Of a stretch of 44,459 nucleotides of DNA, positions 24,744-31,463 are shown piece by piece (position 1 is the stretch's first letter; each line of letters opens with the position of its first letter). The position numbers and the translations under genes are program-made. Under the pieces are notes generated by a model. It searched no databases, had not been told where the DNA came from, and was given only the letters and a program-made list of their open reading frames with translations. Source of the stretch: an uncultured Candidatus Hydrogenedens sp. (GTDB lineage Bacteria; Myxococcota; UBA4151); contig CACGMS010000009.1 in assembly GCA_902574205.1 (NCBI GenBank), forward strand, positions 1-44,459, given 5' to 3'.

Positions 24744-25121
24744 ATGGCTGATCCCGCAAGCCTCCAAGCTACACTGATGCCAAACCGTACTCCGCGCTTA
24801 GGACAGCCTGGTGCTGCTGAGTCAAAGAGTTCACGGGTAGCGTCACCACAACCCGTCGCATTGGATGCGTCGAGTAGTGGGGCTCTAGGGCCGGTGCAGT
24901 TGGAGCGCCTAAAGGTCGAAGTGGCTGAGGTTCGTGCCCAACTAGATCGTCATGGGGTAGATATCCATATGGAACCTCAAGACGGTTTAGATCCTGCGAT
25001 CATCCGTTTGGTTGATCGCGAGACGGGTGAGACTGTCCGTCAAATCCCTCCCAAGGAGTGGCTCGAAATGAGACGCAACTTGATGGAAGGAAAAGGATTG
25101 GTTGTCTCGACCATAGCCTAA
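24744..25121 (+). CDS. flaG: FlaG family flagellar protein
   Basis: FlaG proteins affect filament length and are found next to flagellin and fliD genes. The 125-residue product has an unstructured N-terminal half rich in Ser/Ala/Pro. The FlaG domain follows in the second half: HGVDIHMEPQDGLDPAIIRLVDRETGETVRQIPPKEWLEM, where vrlvD.eTGEvIRQIPpee is the family signature. GGAGGTGA is 4 bases from the ATG. It is the last gene before a strong terminator. Confidence 0.9.
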   Translation: MADPASLQATLMPNRTPRLGQPGAAESKSSRVASPQPVALDASSSGALGPVQLERLKVEVAEVRAQLDRHGVDIHMEPQDGLDPAIIRLVDRETGETVRQIPPKEWLEMRRNLMEGKGLVVSTIA

Positions 25122-25145
25122 GGCTAAATATGGCGAATGAGGGCT

Positions 25146-25179
25146 CAGGGGCACGGTTCGTGCCCCTGGGTCTTTTTTT
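25146..25179 (+). terminator. Intrinsic terminator after flaG
   Basis: A perfect 10-bp stem CAGGGGCACG-GTT-CGTGCCCCTG is followed by GGTC and seven T residues. It closes the flagellin/flaG transcription unit 25 bases after the flaG stop. Confidence 0.95.
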
Positions 25180-25201
25180 GTTCCTATGTCAAAGAGGTAA
25201 C

Positions 25202-25531
25202 ATGACACAGATAATGCCGAAAAATGACTATTTGTGCCGATTGCTGGAACTTAGTGATGCCATGCTAGCTGCCTTTAAGTCTGATGATGTCGATATGGCG
25301 AGCGCTCTTTATGAGGAGCGCGAACGATTCATGAACTCGGTGACTCCAAGTGACGAGCCAGCCCGTGACGGGTTGCTTGATCGGGTATTAGAACGCGATC
25401 AAGACGTCATAACCGCTGCCAACGTTCATCGCCAAAAGATGCTCGGTTCGGCCTCTCGTTTGAATGCGGTGCGAGGGTATTCGAGTGGTCTGCCGAGAAA
25501 ACTTGATGGTGGCGATTGGGGAAGCGGCTAA
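25202..25531 (+). CDS. FliT-like flagellar chaperone (tentative)
   Basis: The ORF track begins at 25058, inside flaG and before the terminator. ATG 25202, just after AGAGG, gives a 109-residue helical protein. LLELSDAMLAAFKSDDVDMASALYEERERFMNSV and LLDRVLERDQDVITAANVHRQKMLGS resemble the FliT pattern: an early helix with the er..ll region and a late ileRD helix. FliT is the chaperone for FliD and can act on transcriptional regulators. The position next to flagellin genes fits, but FliT is weakly conserved. It ends 43 bases before the preferred maf start. Confidence 0.6.
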   Translation: MTQIMPKNDYLCRLLELSDAMLAAFKSDDVDMASALYEERERFMNSVTPSDEPARDGLLDRVLERDQDVITAANVHRQKMLGSASRLNAVRGYSSGLPRKLDGGDWGSG

Positions 25532-25556
25532 AGGACGCCCTACGGGCGTGTCGATG

Positions 25557-25577
25557 CATGGGGTGGAGGTCCCCATG
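25557..25577 (+). promoter_or_regulatory. Hairpin presenting the maf ribosome-binding site and enclosing its start codon
   Basis: CATGGGG-TGGAGGT-CCCCATG is a perfect 7-bp, GC-rich stem. The loop is the GGAGG Shine-Dalgarno sequence of the glycosyltransferase gene, and the last three bases of the 3' arm are its ATG (25575-25577). GGA in the loop of a hairpin over the ribosome-binding site is the classic CsrA target layout. A second perfect stem, ACGCCC-TAC-GGGCGT, lies just upstream at 25535-25549. CsrA binding is inferred. Confidence 0.65.
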
Positions 25578-27980
25578 GAAGTCTTTTTCGATCAGCGTTC
25601 GATTGGTCAGGCAGTTGACGAAGCGTCGCTCAACCAACTCATCGATGTGCAGCAGCTCGACCTGGTAGTGTGCACTCGAATTGATGATGTCGACATTAAT
25701 CTTGATGAGCTGTTTGCGCTTGACCAGTGGTCCGGTCAACGGCTCGATTTGTATACCTTCGATGGATGGGTTGACGAGGCTGGTCAACGCGTCGCCGCCA
25801 TTTTGGAAGCCTTGCCAAAGCAAGCGGTCGCGGTGGCAACCATGATCAGTCATAAAGGTCCGATCGAGTTGCTCGACGAGTTGATGCTTGTGCCCAAGGA
25901 AATCTTGTCCGAGCTGGTTCAAGTCAAGGAGCATTTAGGCAAAGACCTTGAGCAGGTTATTGATGAACTCTCAGCACTTGCTATCGGCGCAGAAAATGTC
26001 GTGACCTTGGCCATTCGCGATAAGGACTTTATTCGAGTCGCTGATGCCTTACGTTATGAATGGACTCTGCTGCTCAATGGTTTGTTGGGTTTTCTTGTTC
26101 CTGAAACTGAAGCGAACCTAAAAGCCTTTGAAGCTGGACCCGAGTTGTCGGGTAGTGAGCTGTACGAACTCAATCTTGAAGCATTAAATAAACGCTATCC
26201 GATGATTGTATCGCAAATTAAGGCGGCTTGGGAGGGGCGAGACCAGGAGCGCTATCAAATTGATGAGGGACCTGTGGGCCTTCGTGCGCCGCGTGTTAAT
26301 AATCAGCGCATGTGGTCGGTGATTGCACCCTTTGCGGATGCTGAGCGAATCGCGACAGGTCACATTGGTGATTCGAATCATTACCAATGGGATTGTGCTG
26401 GTACATGGGGTCTTTCTGGACCGATAGCCTTCGATATTTTGAACAATGAAATGAAGGACCGACCCCAGATTTTTGTGCGGCCTGATCTCGAAGCTTTTGC
26501 TGCTGAATTACATTGCGCTGACTGGCGAGAGTTACTTGAAGCGGAACATACCGGCGTGTGTTTTTCGGTTGATGAGTTTCGTTGGACGTTACGCAGTTGT
26601 TTTGTCCATAAGGACCGAATTCGACGACTCAGTAGCCCGAATTTATTGGCGGTAGATCCTGCTCTGTACACGGAACTCCACGAACAAAGTGGCCACACAG
26701 AACTATCCCTTAATATGGAAAGTCATACGGGATTGAGTCGAGGGCGTCAGTGGGCTTCGAACTCACTCGAAAATGTAGCGACGCTGCTGCCTGAACCTGA
26801 TGCGCGCAAGCTCCAAGGTATGTGCGAGGGGATGCCTGGGCTTTTAGTTGCGCCAGGTCCGAGCTTGAAAAAGAACATTCATCTGATCCCTGAGTTCGCC
26901 AAGAAAGGTGTTGTAGTTGGAGTCAGCCATGTCCTTGGTAAACTGCAAAAAATGGGTGTCGATCCTGAGTTGATTGTGGCCATTGAAGCGAACGATATTT
27001 CAAGTCATTTCGAGGACACTGTACCCGAGCGTACATCACTCTTTATTCATGAATCAACGCATCCGAATGTTGTCGATCAGCCGGTGGCACAGCGTTGGGT
27101 TGTCCATGACAGTGAAATAGGGCGACGCCTCAAAGGCGACGAGAGCCTCAAGAGTATTGATATGGTGGCATCAAGTTGTACGCATGTGGCAATGTGGGCA
27201 CTCAAGGAGCTTGGCTGTGATCCGATCGTATTTGTGGGTCTTGATCTCGCTTTGGAGGATGGCAAGCAATACTCTGAAGGATGCGAAGGTTGGACGCCGA
27301 CTCAGCAGACTTTAGAGATCGATGGTTATCATGGCGATAAGGTGCAAACACTCTCTCAGTATAATGTTTTTCGTGATCAGTTTGAACTCTGTTTGACGCA
27401 CCATTTGTTTCAGGGGCGCCAATACATCAACGCCACCGAAGGCGGTGCAAAGATTCATGGTACCGATCAGTATTCACTTGCCGAGGTAATCGAGCAATTG
27501 GCGCAACGCCCAAAGAAACAACGGAGCGGGCCCTTTGTTGCAGATTCTGATGATCTTCCAAGTGTTGATTGGTCCAAAGCCGTCGAATCTCTTGAAGCGA
27601 GCGCACAAGATTTAGCAGAGGCTGAATTGAGCGCTCGGCGCGGTTTAGAGTCGGCAAAAAATGCAATAAAGTGCTTTAAAGCTGGCGATGAAGCAGGCGT
27701 TCACCGGCGAGGGCGGGCAGCGTCTAAGCGCGCTCGGCGAGCCAATGAGGTGCTGACCAACGACCATATTCTCAATGGTCGCTGGATGGCCGAGCAAAAT
27801 AAGAGATCACGACGTCTTGAGCGAGAAGCGGCTTATCTTGAAGACGATCCAAATGCTGTCATGAAACATAATTTAAACCATTATCAACAACTTCTGGCTT
27901 CGATCGAGGAAGCGGCACAAAGTTTACGGCCGCTTTATGAAAATGCTGCCAAAAAAATTCGGGAGCGAAAGCATGTTTGA
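25575..27980 (+). CDS. Maf/DUF115-type flagellin glycosyltransferase
   Basis: Maf proteins transfer nonulosonic acids such as pseudaminic acid onto flagellin. The central region (about residues 415-560) is the DUF115/MptE-like domain: GLLVAPGPSLKKNIHLIPEFAKKGVVVGVSH (nucleotide-sugar loop GPSL), then LGKLQKMGVDPELIVAIEAN, and DPIVFVGLDLALEDGKQYSEGC. The N- and C-terminal parts are helical. Several starts are possible: the track uses 25464, and ATG 25506 lies inside the upstream gene. I prefer ATG 25575, preceded by GGAGG at 5 bases, giving 801 residues. It overlaps pseB by 8 bases, so glycosyltransferase and sugar synthesis are coupled. Confidence 0.88.
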   Translation: MEVFFDQRSIGQAVDEASLNQLIDVQQLDLVVCTRIDDVDINLDELFALDQWSGQRLDLYTFDGWVDEAGQRVAAILEALPKQAVAVATMISHKGPIELLDELMLVPKEILSELVQVKEHLGKDLEQVIDELSALAIGAENVVTLAIRDKDFIRVADALRYEWTLLLNGLLGFLVPETEANLKAFEAGPELSGSELYELNLEALNKRYPMIVSQIKAAWEGRDQERYQIDEGPVGLRAPRVNNQRMWSVIAPFADAERIATGHIGDSNHYQWDCAGTWGLSGPIAFDILNNEMKDRPQIFVRPDLEAFAAELHCADWRELLEAEHTGVCFSVDEFRWTLRSCFVHKDRIRRLSSPNLLAVDPALYTELHEQSGHTELSLNMESHTGLSRGRQWASNSLENVATLLPEPDARKLQGMCEGMPGLLVAPGPSLKKNIHLIPEFAKKGVVVGVSHVLGKLQKMGVDPELIVAIEANDISSHFEDTVPERTSLFIHESTHPNVVDQPVAQRWVVHDSEIGRRLKGDESLKSIDMVASSCTHVAMWALKELGCDPIVFVGLDLALEDGKQYSEGCEGWTPTQQTLEIDGYHGDKVQTLSQYNVFRDQFELCLTHHLFQGRQYINATEGGAKIHGTDQYSLAEVIEQLAQRPKKQRSGPFVADSDDLPSVDWSKAVESLEASAQDLAEAELSARRGLESAKNAIKCFKAGDEAGVHRRGRAASKRARRANEVLTNDHILNGRWMAEQNKRSRRLEREAAYLEDDPNAVMKHNLNHYQQLLASIEEAAQSLRPLYENAAKKIRERKHV

Positions 27981-28941
27981 TCAAGCCTCATTGTTAATTA
28001 CTGGAGGTACCGGGAGTTTAGGAAACGCACTGACTCGTTACCTACTCGACCATACGAACCTTCGCCGAGTGATCATCTACAGCCGCGATGAGCTCAAACA
28101 ACACGAGATGCGACAGCGCTTCAATAATGATCCACGCTTGCGCTTCTTTATCGGTAATGTGCGTGATTTGGATCGGCTTCGTCGAGCTTTTACTGGTGTT
28201 GATTACGTGATTCATGCAGCGGCACTCAAACAGGTTCCTGCCGCTGAATACAACCCCTTTGAGTGTATCAAAACGAACGTGCTTGGTGGTCAAAATGTGA
28301 TCGAAGCAGCGCTTGATTGTGGCATCAAGAAGCTGGTTGCTTTGTCGACGGATAAAGCGTGCAACCCAATCAATCTTTATGGTGCGACGAAACTGTGTTC
28401 GGATAAGCTCTTTGTTGCCGGTAATGCCTATGCTGGCGGGTCAGGAACGAAGTTCGCTGTCGTGCGTTATGGCAATGTGTCAGGCTCACGTGGATCAGTT
28501 GTGCCGCTGTTCAAGCGCTTAGCTCAAGAAGGTGGCGAGGTGACCATCACCGATGAGCGAATGACTCGATTTTGGATTACGATCGAAACGGCGGTGCAGT
28601 TGGTCATGGACAGCTTTGAGCATATGGAAGGCGGCGAAATATTTGTTCCCAAGATTCCATCGATGCGCATCACCGATCTGGCTAAGGCATTGTGTCCAGG
28701 CCAGCCCGTTCGAGTGATTGGTATTCGCCCGGGGGAGAAATTGCATGAGGCGATGATCGGTGAAGATGATAGCCGCTCGGTTATTGATATGGGACCTCGT
28801 TATGCCATTGTACCTGAGTTTGAGTGGTACAACTCACGCCGTGATCGCGGCGATTCGGTACCCGACGGATTCTGCTACACATCGGACAAAAATGATCAGT
28901 GGCTAAGTGTTGATGAACTGAAGCGGTTATCGGGACTATGA
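27973..28941 (+). CDS. pseB: UDP-GlcNAc 4,6-dehydratase (inverting) PseB
   Basis: PseB catalyses the first step of CMP-pseudaminic acid synthesis: dehydration and C5 epimerisation of UDP-GlcNAc. The product is an extended short-chain dehydrogenase with the Rossmann motif ITGGTGSLGNAL. It also has HAAALKQVPAAEYNPFECIKTNVLG and STDKACNPINLYGATKLCSDKLF; in PseB-type enzymes the catalytic Tyr is replaced in this region, and YGATK is present here. The track starts at 27937 within maf; ATG 27973 gives MFDQASLLITGGTGS and 322 residues, a usual length. pseC follows with a 4-base overlap. Confidence 0.88.
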   Translation: MFDQASLLITGGTGSLGNALTRYLLDHTNLRRVIIYSRDELKQHEMRQRFNNDPRLRFFIGNVRDLDRLRRAFTGVDYVIHAAALKQVPAAEYNPFECIKTNVLGGQNVIEAALDCGIKKLVALSTDKACNPINLYGATKLCSDKLFVAGNAYAGGSGTKFAVVRYGNVSGSRGSVVPLFKRLAQEGGEVTITDERMTRFWITIETAVQLVMDSFEHMEGGEIFVPKIPSMRITDLAKALCPGQPVRVIGIRPGEKLHEAMIGEDDSRSVIDMGPRYAIVPEFEWYNSRRDRGDSVPDGFCYTSDKNDQWLSVDELKRLSGL

Positions 28942-30068
28942 TTCCCTACGGCCGGCACGATTTACGTCCTGCGGATCATCAAGCGGTTCTTGAGGTTCTT
29001 GAGTCCGGTTGGCTAACCGGCGGTCCCGCTGTGCAAGCGTTTGAGCAGGATTTGGCGTCGGTATGCGCGGCGCCCCGAGTGGTGACTTGCTCAAATGGTA
29101 CCACGGCGTTGCATTTGGTTGCGGAGGCGATCGATGCACCCCCAGGGGCATGGTGGATTTGTACCCCGAGTACGTTTGTTGCAAGTATTCAAGCTGGTAT
29201 TTATTCCGGATATCGGCCGGTCTTTGTTGATGCAGATCCGGAGACAGGCTTAATCTGCTTGGAGTCTCTGGCTGGCCTACTTGAAGCCGCACGAGATCAT
29301 GAGGCGGTGGTCGCCGCTGTCGTTGCGGTTGATCTTAATGGGCACTGTGTTTCGATCAACGATTTGGCCGATTTGCTCGATCTTTATGCCGTGCCGATTG
29401 TGCGTGATGCGGCTCATAGCTTGGGCGCTGTTGACGCAGACGGTTTAGCCGTTGGTGGTAATGATCGTGTTCTGGCCACGGCGCTAAGCTTTCATCCGGT
29501 GAAGCTGATCGCTGCTGGAGAGGGCGGCGCGCTCGTGGGCCATGATGACGAGTTTATGGATCGCGTGAAGCATTTGAGAAGTCATGCTATGACTCGACAG
29601 CCGGGTACACCGAGTGATTATCGAGTCGATGCAGTTGGGTTCAATTATAGACTCTCTGATCTCCATGCTGCACTTGGCCGCAGTCAACTGGCCAGGATTG
29701 AAGACAAACTAGAGAAGCGCCGAGCACTTGCTGCAGTCTATCAAGAGGAGTTCAGTGCTGTCGCTGATCTACGCATGGTCTTACCGAGTGAGGGGACCTT
29801 GTCAGCTTGGCATTTAATGAGCGTATTGGTCGATCCTGAGCGCCGTTGGGACCTTATTGCGGCGCTGCGAGACGCCGGTATTGGTGCTGCTCATCATTAT
29901 CCAGCCGCTCATTTACAGCCCGTTTATTCGGAGTTGCTTCCAGGGTTAGAAGGCACCTGCCCCGGCGCCGAAGCATATTGTGCATCACAAATTACGCTTC
30001 CTTTATTTGAGCAACTGACGCCTCAAGAGGTTAAGCGGGTTACGCAAACCCTAAAAAATCTGTTGTAA
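28938..30068 (+). CDS. pseC: UDP-sugar 4-aminotransferase PseC
   Basis: PseC is a PLP aminotransferase of the DegT/DnrJ/EryC1 family that makes the 4-amino sugar after PseB. It starts IPYGRHDLRPADHQAVLEVLESGWLTGGPAVQAFE, the family opening. It has CSNGTTALHLVAEAI, the PLP-binding region VPIVRDAAHSLGA and the Schiff-base Lys in LSFHPVKLIAAGEGGAL. The product is 376 residues. Direct coupling to pseB supports the pseudaminic acid assignment. The later steps (PseH, PseG, PseI, PseF) are not in this window. Confidence 0.88.
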   Translation: MIPYGRHDLRPADHQAVLEVLESGWLTGGPAVQAFEQDLASVCAAPRVVTCSNGTTALHLVAEAIDAPPGAWWICTPSTFVASIQAGIYSGYRPVFVDADPETGLICLESLAGLLEAARDHEAVVAAVVAVDLNGHCVSINDLADLLDLYAVPIVRDAAHSLGAVDADGLAVGGNDRVLATALSFHPVKLIAAGEGGALVGHDDEFMDRVKHLRSHAMTRQPGTPSDYRVDAVGFNYRLSDLHAALGRSQLARIEDKLEKRRALAAVYQEEFSAVADLRMVLPSEGTLSAWHLMSVLVDPERRWDLIAALRDAGIGAAHHYPAAHLQPVYSELLPGLEGTCPGAEAYCASQITLPLFEQLTPQEVKRVTQTLKNLL

Positions 30069-30154
30069 TCACGAGAGACCCGTAGGGTCGAATCAGCTTT
30101 TCGGGTTGAAAGGGAGTCGTGCATGAGCCATGCACGATCGTGGAGCGATAGCGC
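30069..30154 (+). promoter_or_regulatory. Structured gap between pseC and the PilZ-like gene
   Basis: The 86-base gap holds a short stem GACCC-GTA-GGGTC near 30078-30090, a perfect 9-bp stem TCGTGCATG-AGC-CATGCACGA at 30117-30137, and ATCG-TGGAG-CGAT at 30137-30149 with the GGAG ribosome-binding site in its loop. The first is followed by CGAATCAGCTTTT and could be a weak terminator of the Maf-Pse unit. The others lie directly before the next start codon and may affect its translation. Confidence 0.4.
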
Positions 30155-31036
30155 ATGAGCAACTCAGTTTTGCAAGTTGGTGACCGAGTGGTGGTGGTAC
30201 CTCGCTCTGGAAGCATGGCAAGCGTTCAAATATCTGGGCGCGTTCTCGCTGCTAAAGGGACTGATGCGCTGCGTGTGTCGTGGGACCTTGATGGTCGTAA
30301 CCCTTTTGAAAAGGGCGATGAGTTTCTCGTGATCGGACGAGATATTCGTCGGCGCGGCATGTTCATGAGCGGCGACGCCACGAGCGCCAACTTGGTCTTG
30401 CGTGAAGCCGCAGGTGATGGTCGCTCGAATCGCCGCTTCGCCCGGGTCGAAAGCCTGTTGAAATTCTCTTGGCGCAGCGTTCATCCCGGTGAGGTGGATG
30501 CCCTTGAGTTTAAAGTACGTGATGCCGTGGGTATGCGTCAGCGCGTCAGCGCCGAAAATGTCGCAGCGCCCAAGACCCAGCTGGGTGATTACCTTGAGAA
30601 GCGCCTGGGTGTTTTAGAGGAGTTGATGCGTCAAATTCTGGAACGCCTTGAGGTCAATGACCCTGCAGGGTCAGAGCTGACCGAAGGCCTTTGCGATTTG
30701 AGCGGTTCGGGTATGGTGTTCCCGATTGATCATGGGCACTATCGAATAGCGGTTGCGTTTACAGCGATTAGTCCTGTGGATCAGGAATCGATTGTCCGTT
30801 ACAATTTTCATGTTGAACGCTCCCGGCGTCGCAAAGCCGTTGAGGGTGAAGGTCAGCATATTGAGTTTAGCGGCGAAATGCCTGCTTTGACTCTGTCTGA
30901 GAAGAAGGATTTGGCACGTTGTCCGGTACAGGTGGGTGATTTCGTTGAGATTTCGCTGACACTGCCTCTTGAGGTTCCAGCAGAGATTCGGGTGGTTGCC
31001 CGCGTGGTCCGTTTGGAATCGGGTCATCGTGACTGA
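30155..31036 (+). CDS. PilZ-like (c-di-GMP-binding type) protein with a helical insert
   Basis: The N-terminal region (about 1-85) is beta-rich, as in YcgR-N/PilZN-type domains. A PilZ-like second region follows with RRFAR at residues 93-97 (RxxxR motif) and DLSGSG at 181-186 (DxSxxG motif), the two elements that bind c-di-GMP in PilZ proteins. The two motifs are usually about 20-30 residues apart; here 83 residues separate them, including a helix-prone stretch TQLGDYLEKRLGVLEELMRQILERLE. Atypical PilZ proteins with added helices are known. No membrane segment is visible. Its place after flagellar glycosylation genes would fit a motility brake, but function is inferred. Confidence 0.6.
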   Translation: MSNSVLQVGDRVVVVPRSGSMASVQISGRVLAAKGTDALRVSWDLDGRNPFEKGDEFLVIGRDIRRRGMFMSGDATSANLVLREAAGDGRSNRRFARVESLLKFSWRSVHPGEVDALEFKVRDAVGMRQRVSAENVAAPKTQLGDYLEKRLGVLEELMRQILERLEVNDPAGSELTEGLCDLSGSGMVFPIDHGHYRIAVAFTAISPVDQESIVRYNFHVERSRRRKAVEGEGQHIEFSGEMPALTLSEKKDLARCPVQVGDFVEISLTLPLEVPAEIRVVARVVRLESGHRD

Positions 31037-31058
31037 TCAATCGAGAAGTTAAACGCTT

Positions 31059-31463
31059 ATGAAACTTGATCATTTGGGCATCGCAGTGCCCGACCTTGAT
31101 GCAGCGCTTGAGTTTTGGCGCGACGCGCTAGGGTTAGAACTCGTGGATGTTGAGGTGGTTGAGTCCGAAGGGGTCCGAACCGCCTTTTTGCCGGTGGGTG
31201 ATGCGAGTATTGAACTGCTTGAACCCATCGATGAGACAGGAGTGATCGCTCGTCATATCGAGCGTCGAGGTCCTGGTCTTCACCATATTTGTATGAAGGT
31301 CGATGGTCTGCAATCGCATTTGAATCAGCTTAATGCCGCTGGCGTGCAGTTGGTGGATCATCAACCGCGCCCCGGTGCGCATGGCAAGAGCGTTGCGTTT
31401 ATTCACCCGAAGTCTGCGGGTGGTGTGTTGTTGGAATTGGCCGAGCCTGGAGAGAAGGCATGA
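31059..31463 (+). CDS. mce: Methylmalonyl-CoA epimerase
   Basis: Interconverts (R)- and (S)-methylmalonyl-CoA in propionyl-CoA metabolism. The product is a single VOC-fold protein of 134 residues. It starts MKLDHLGIAVPDLDAALEFWRDALG, has the metal-ligand region GPGLHHICMKVDG and ends with KSAGGVLLELAEP, all typical of the family. Acyl-CoA mutase genes are not in this window. Its stop overlaps the start of the outer-membrane protein gene (ATGA). Confidence 0.9.
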   Translation: MKLDHLGIAVPDLDAALEFWRDALGLELVDVEVVESEGVRTAFLPVGDASIELLEPIDETGVIARHIERRGPGLHHICMKVDGLQSHLNQLNAAGVQLVDHQPRPGAHGKSVAFIHPKSAGGVLLELAEPGEKA

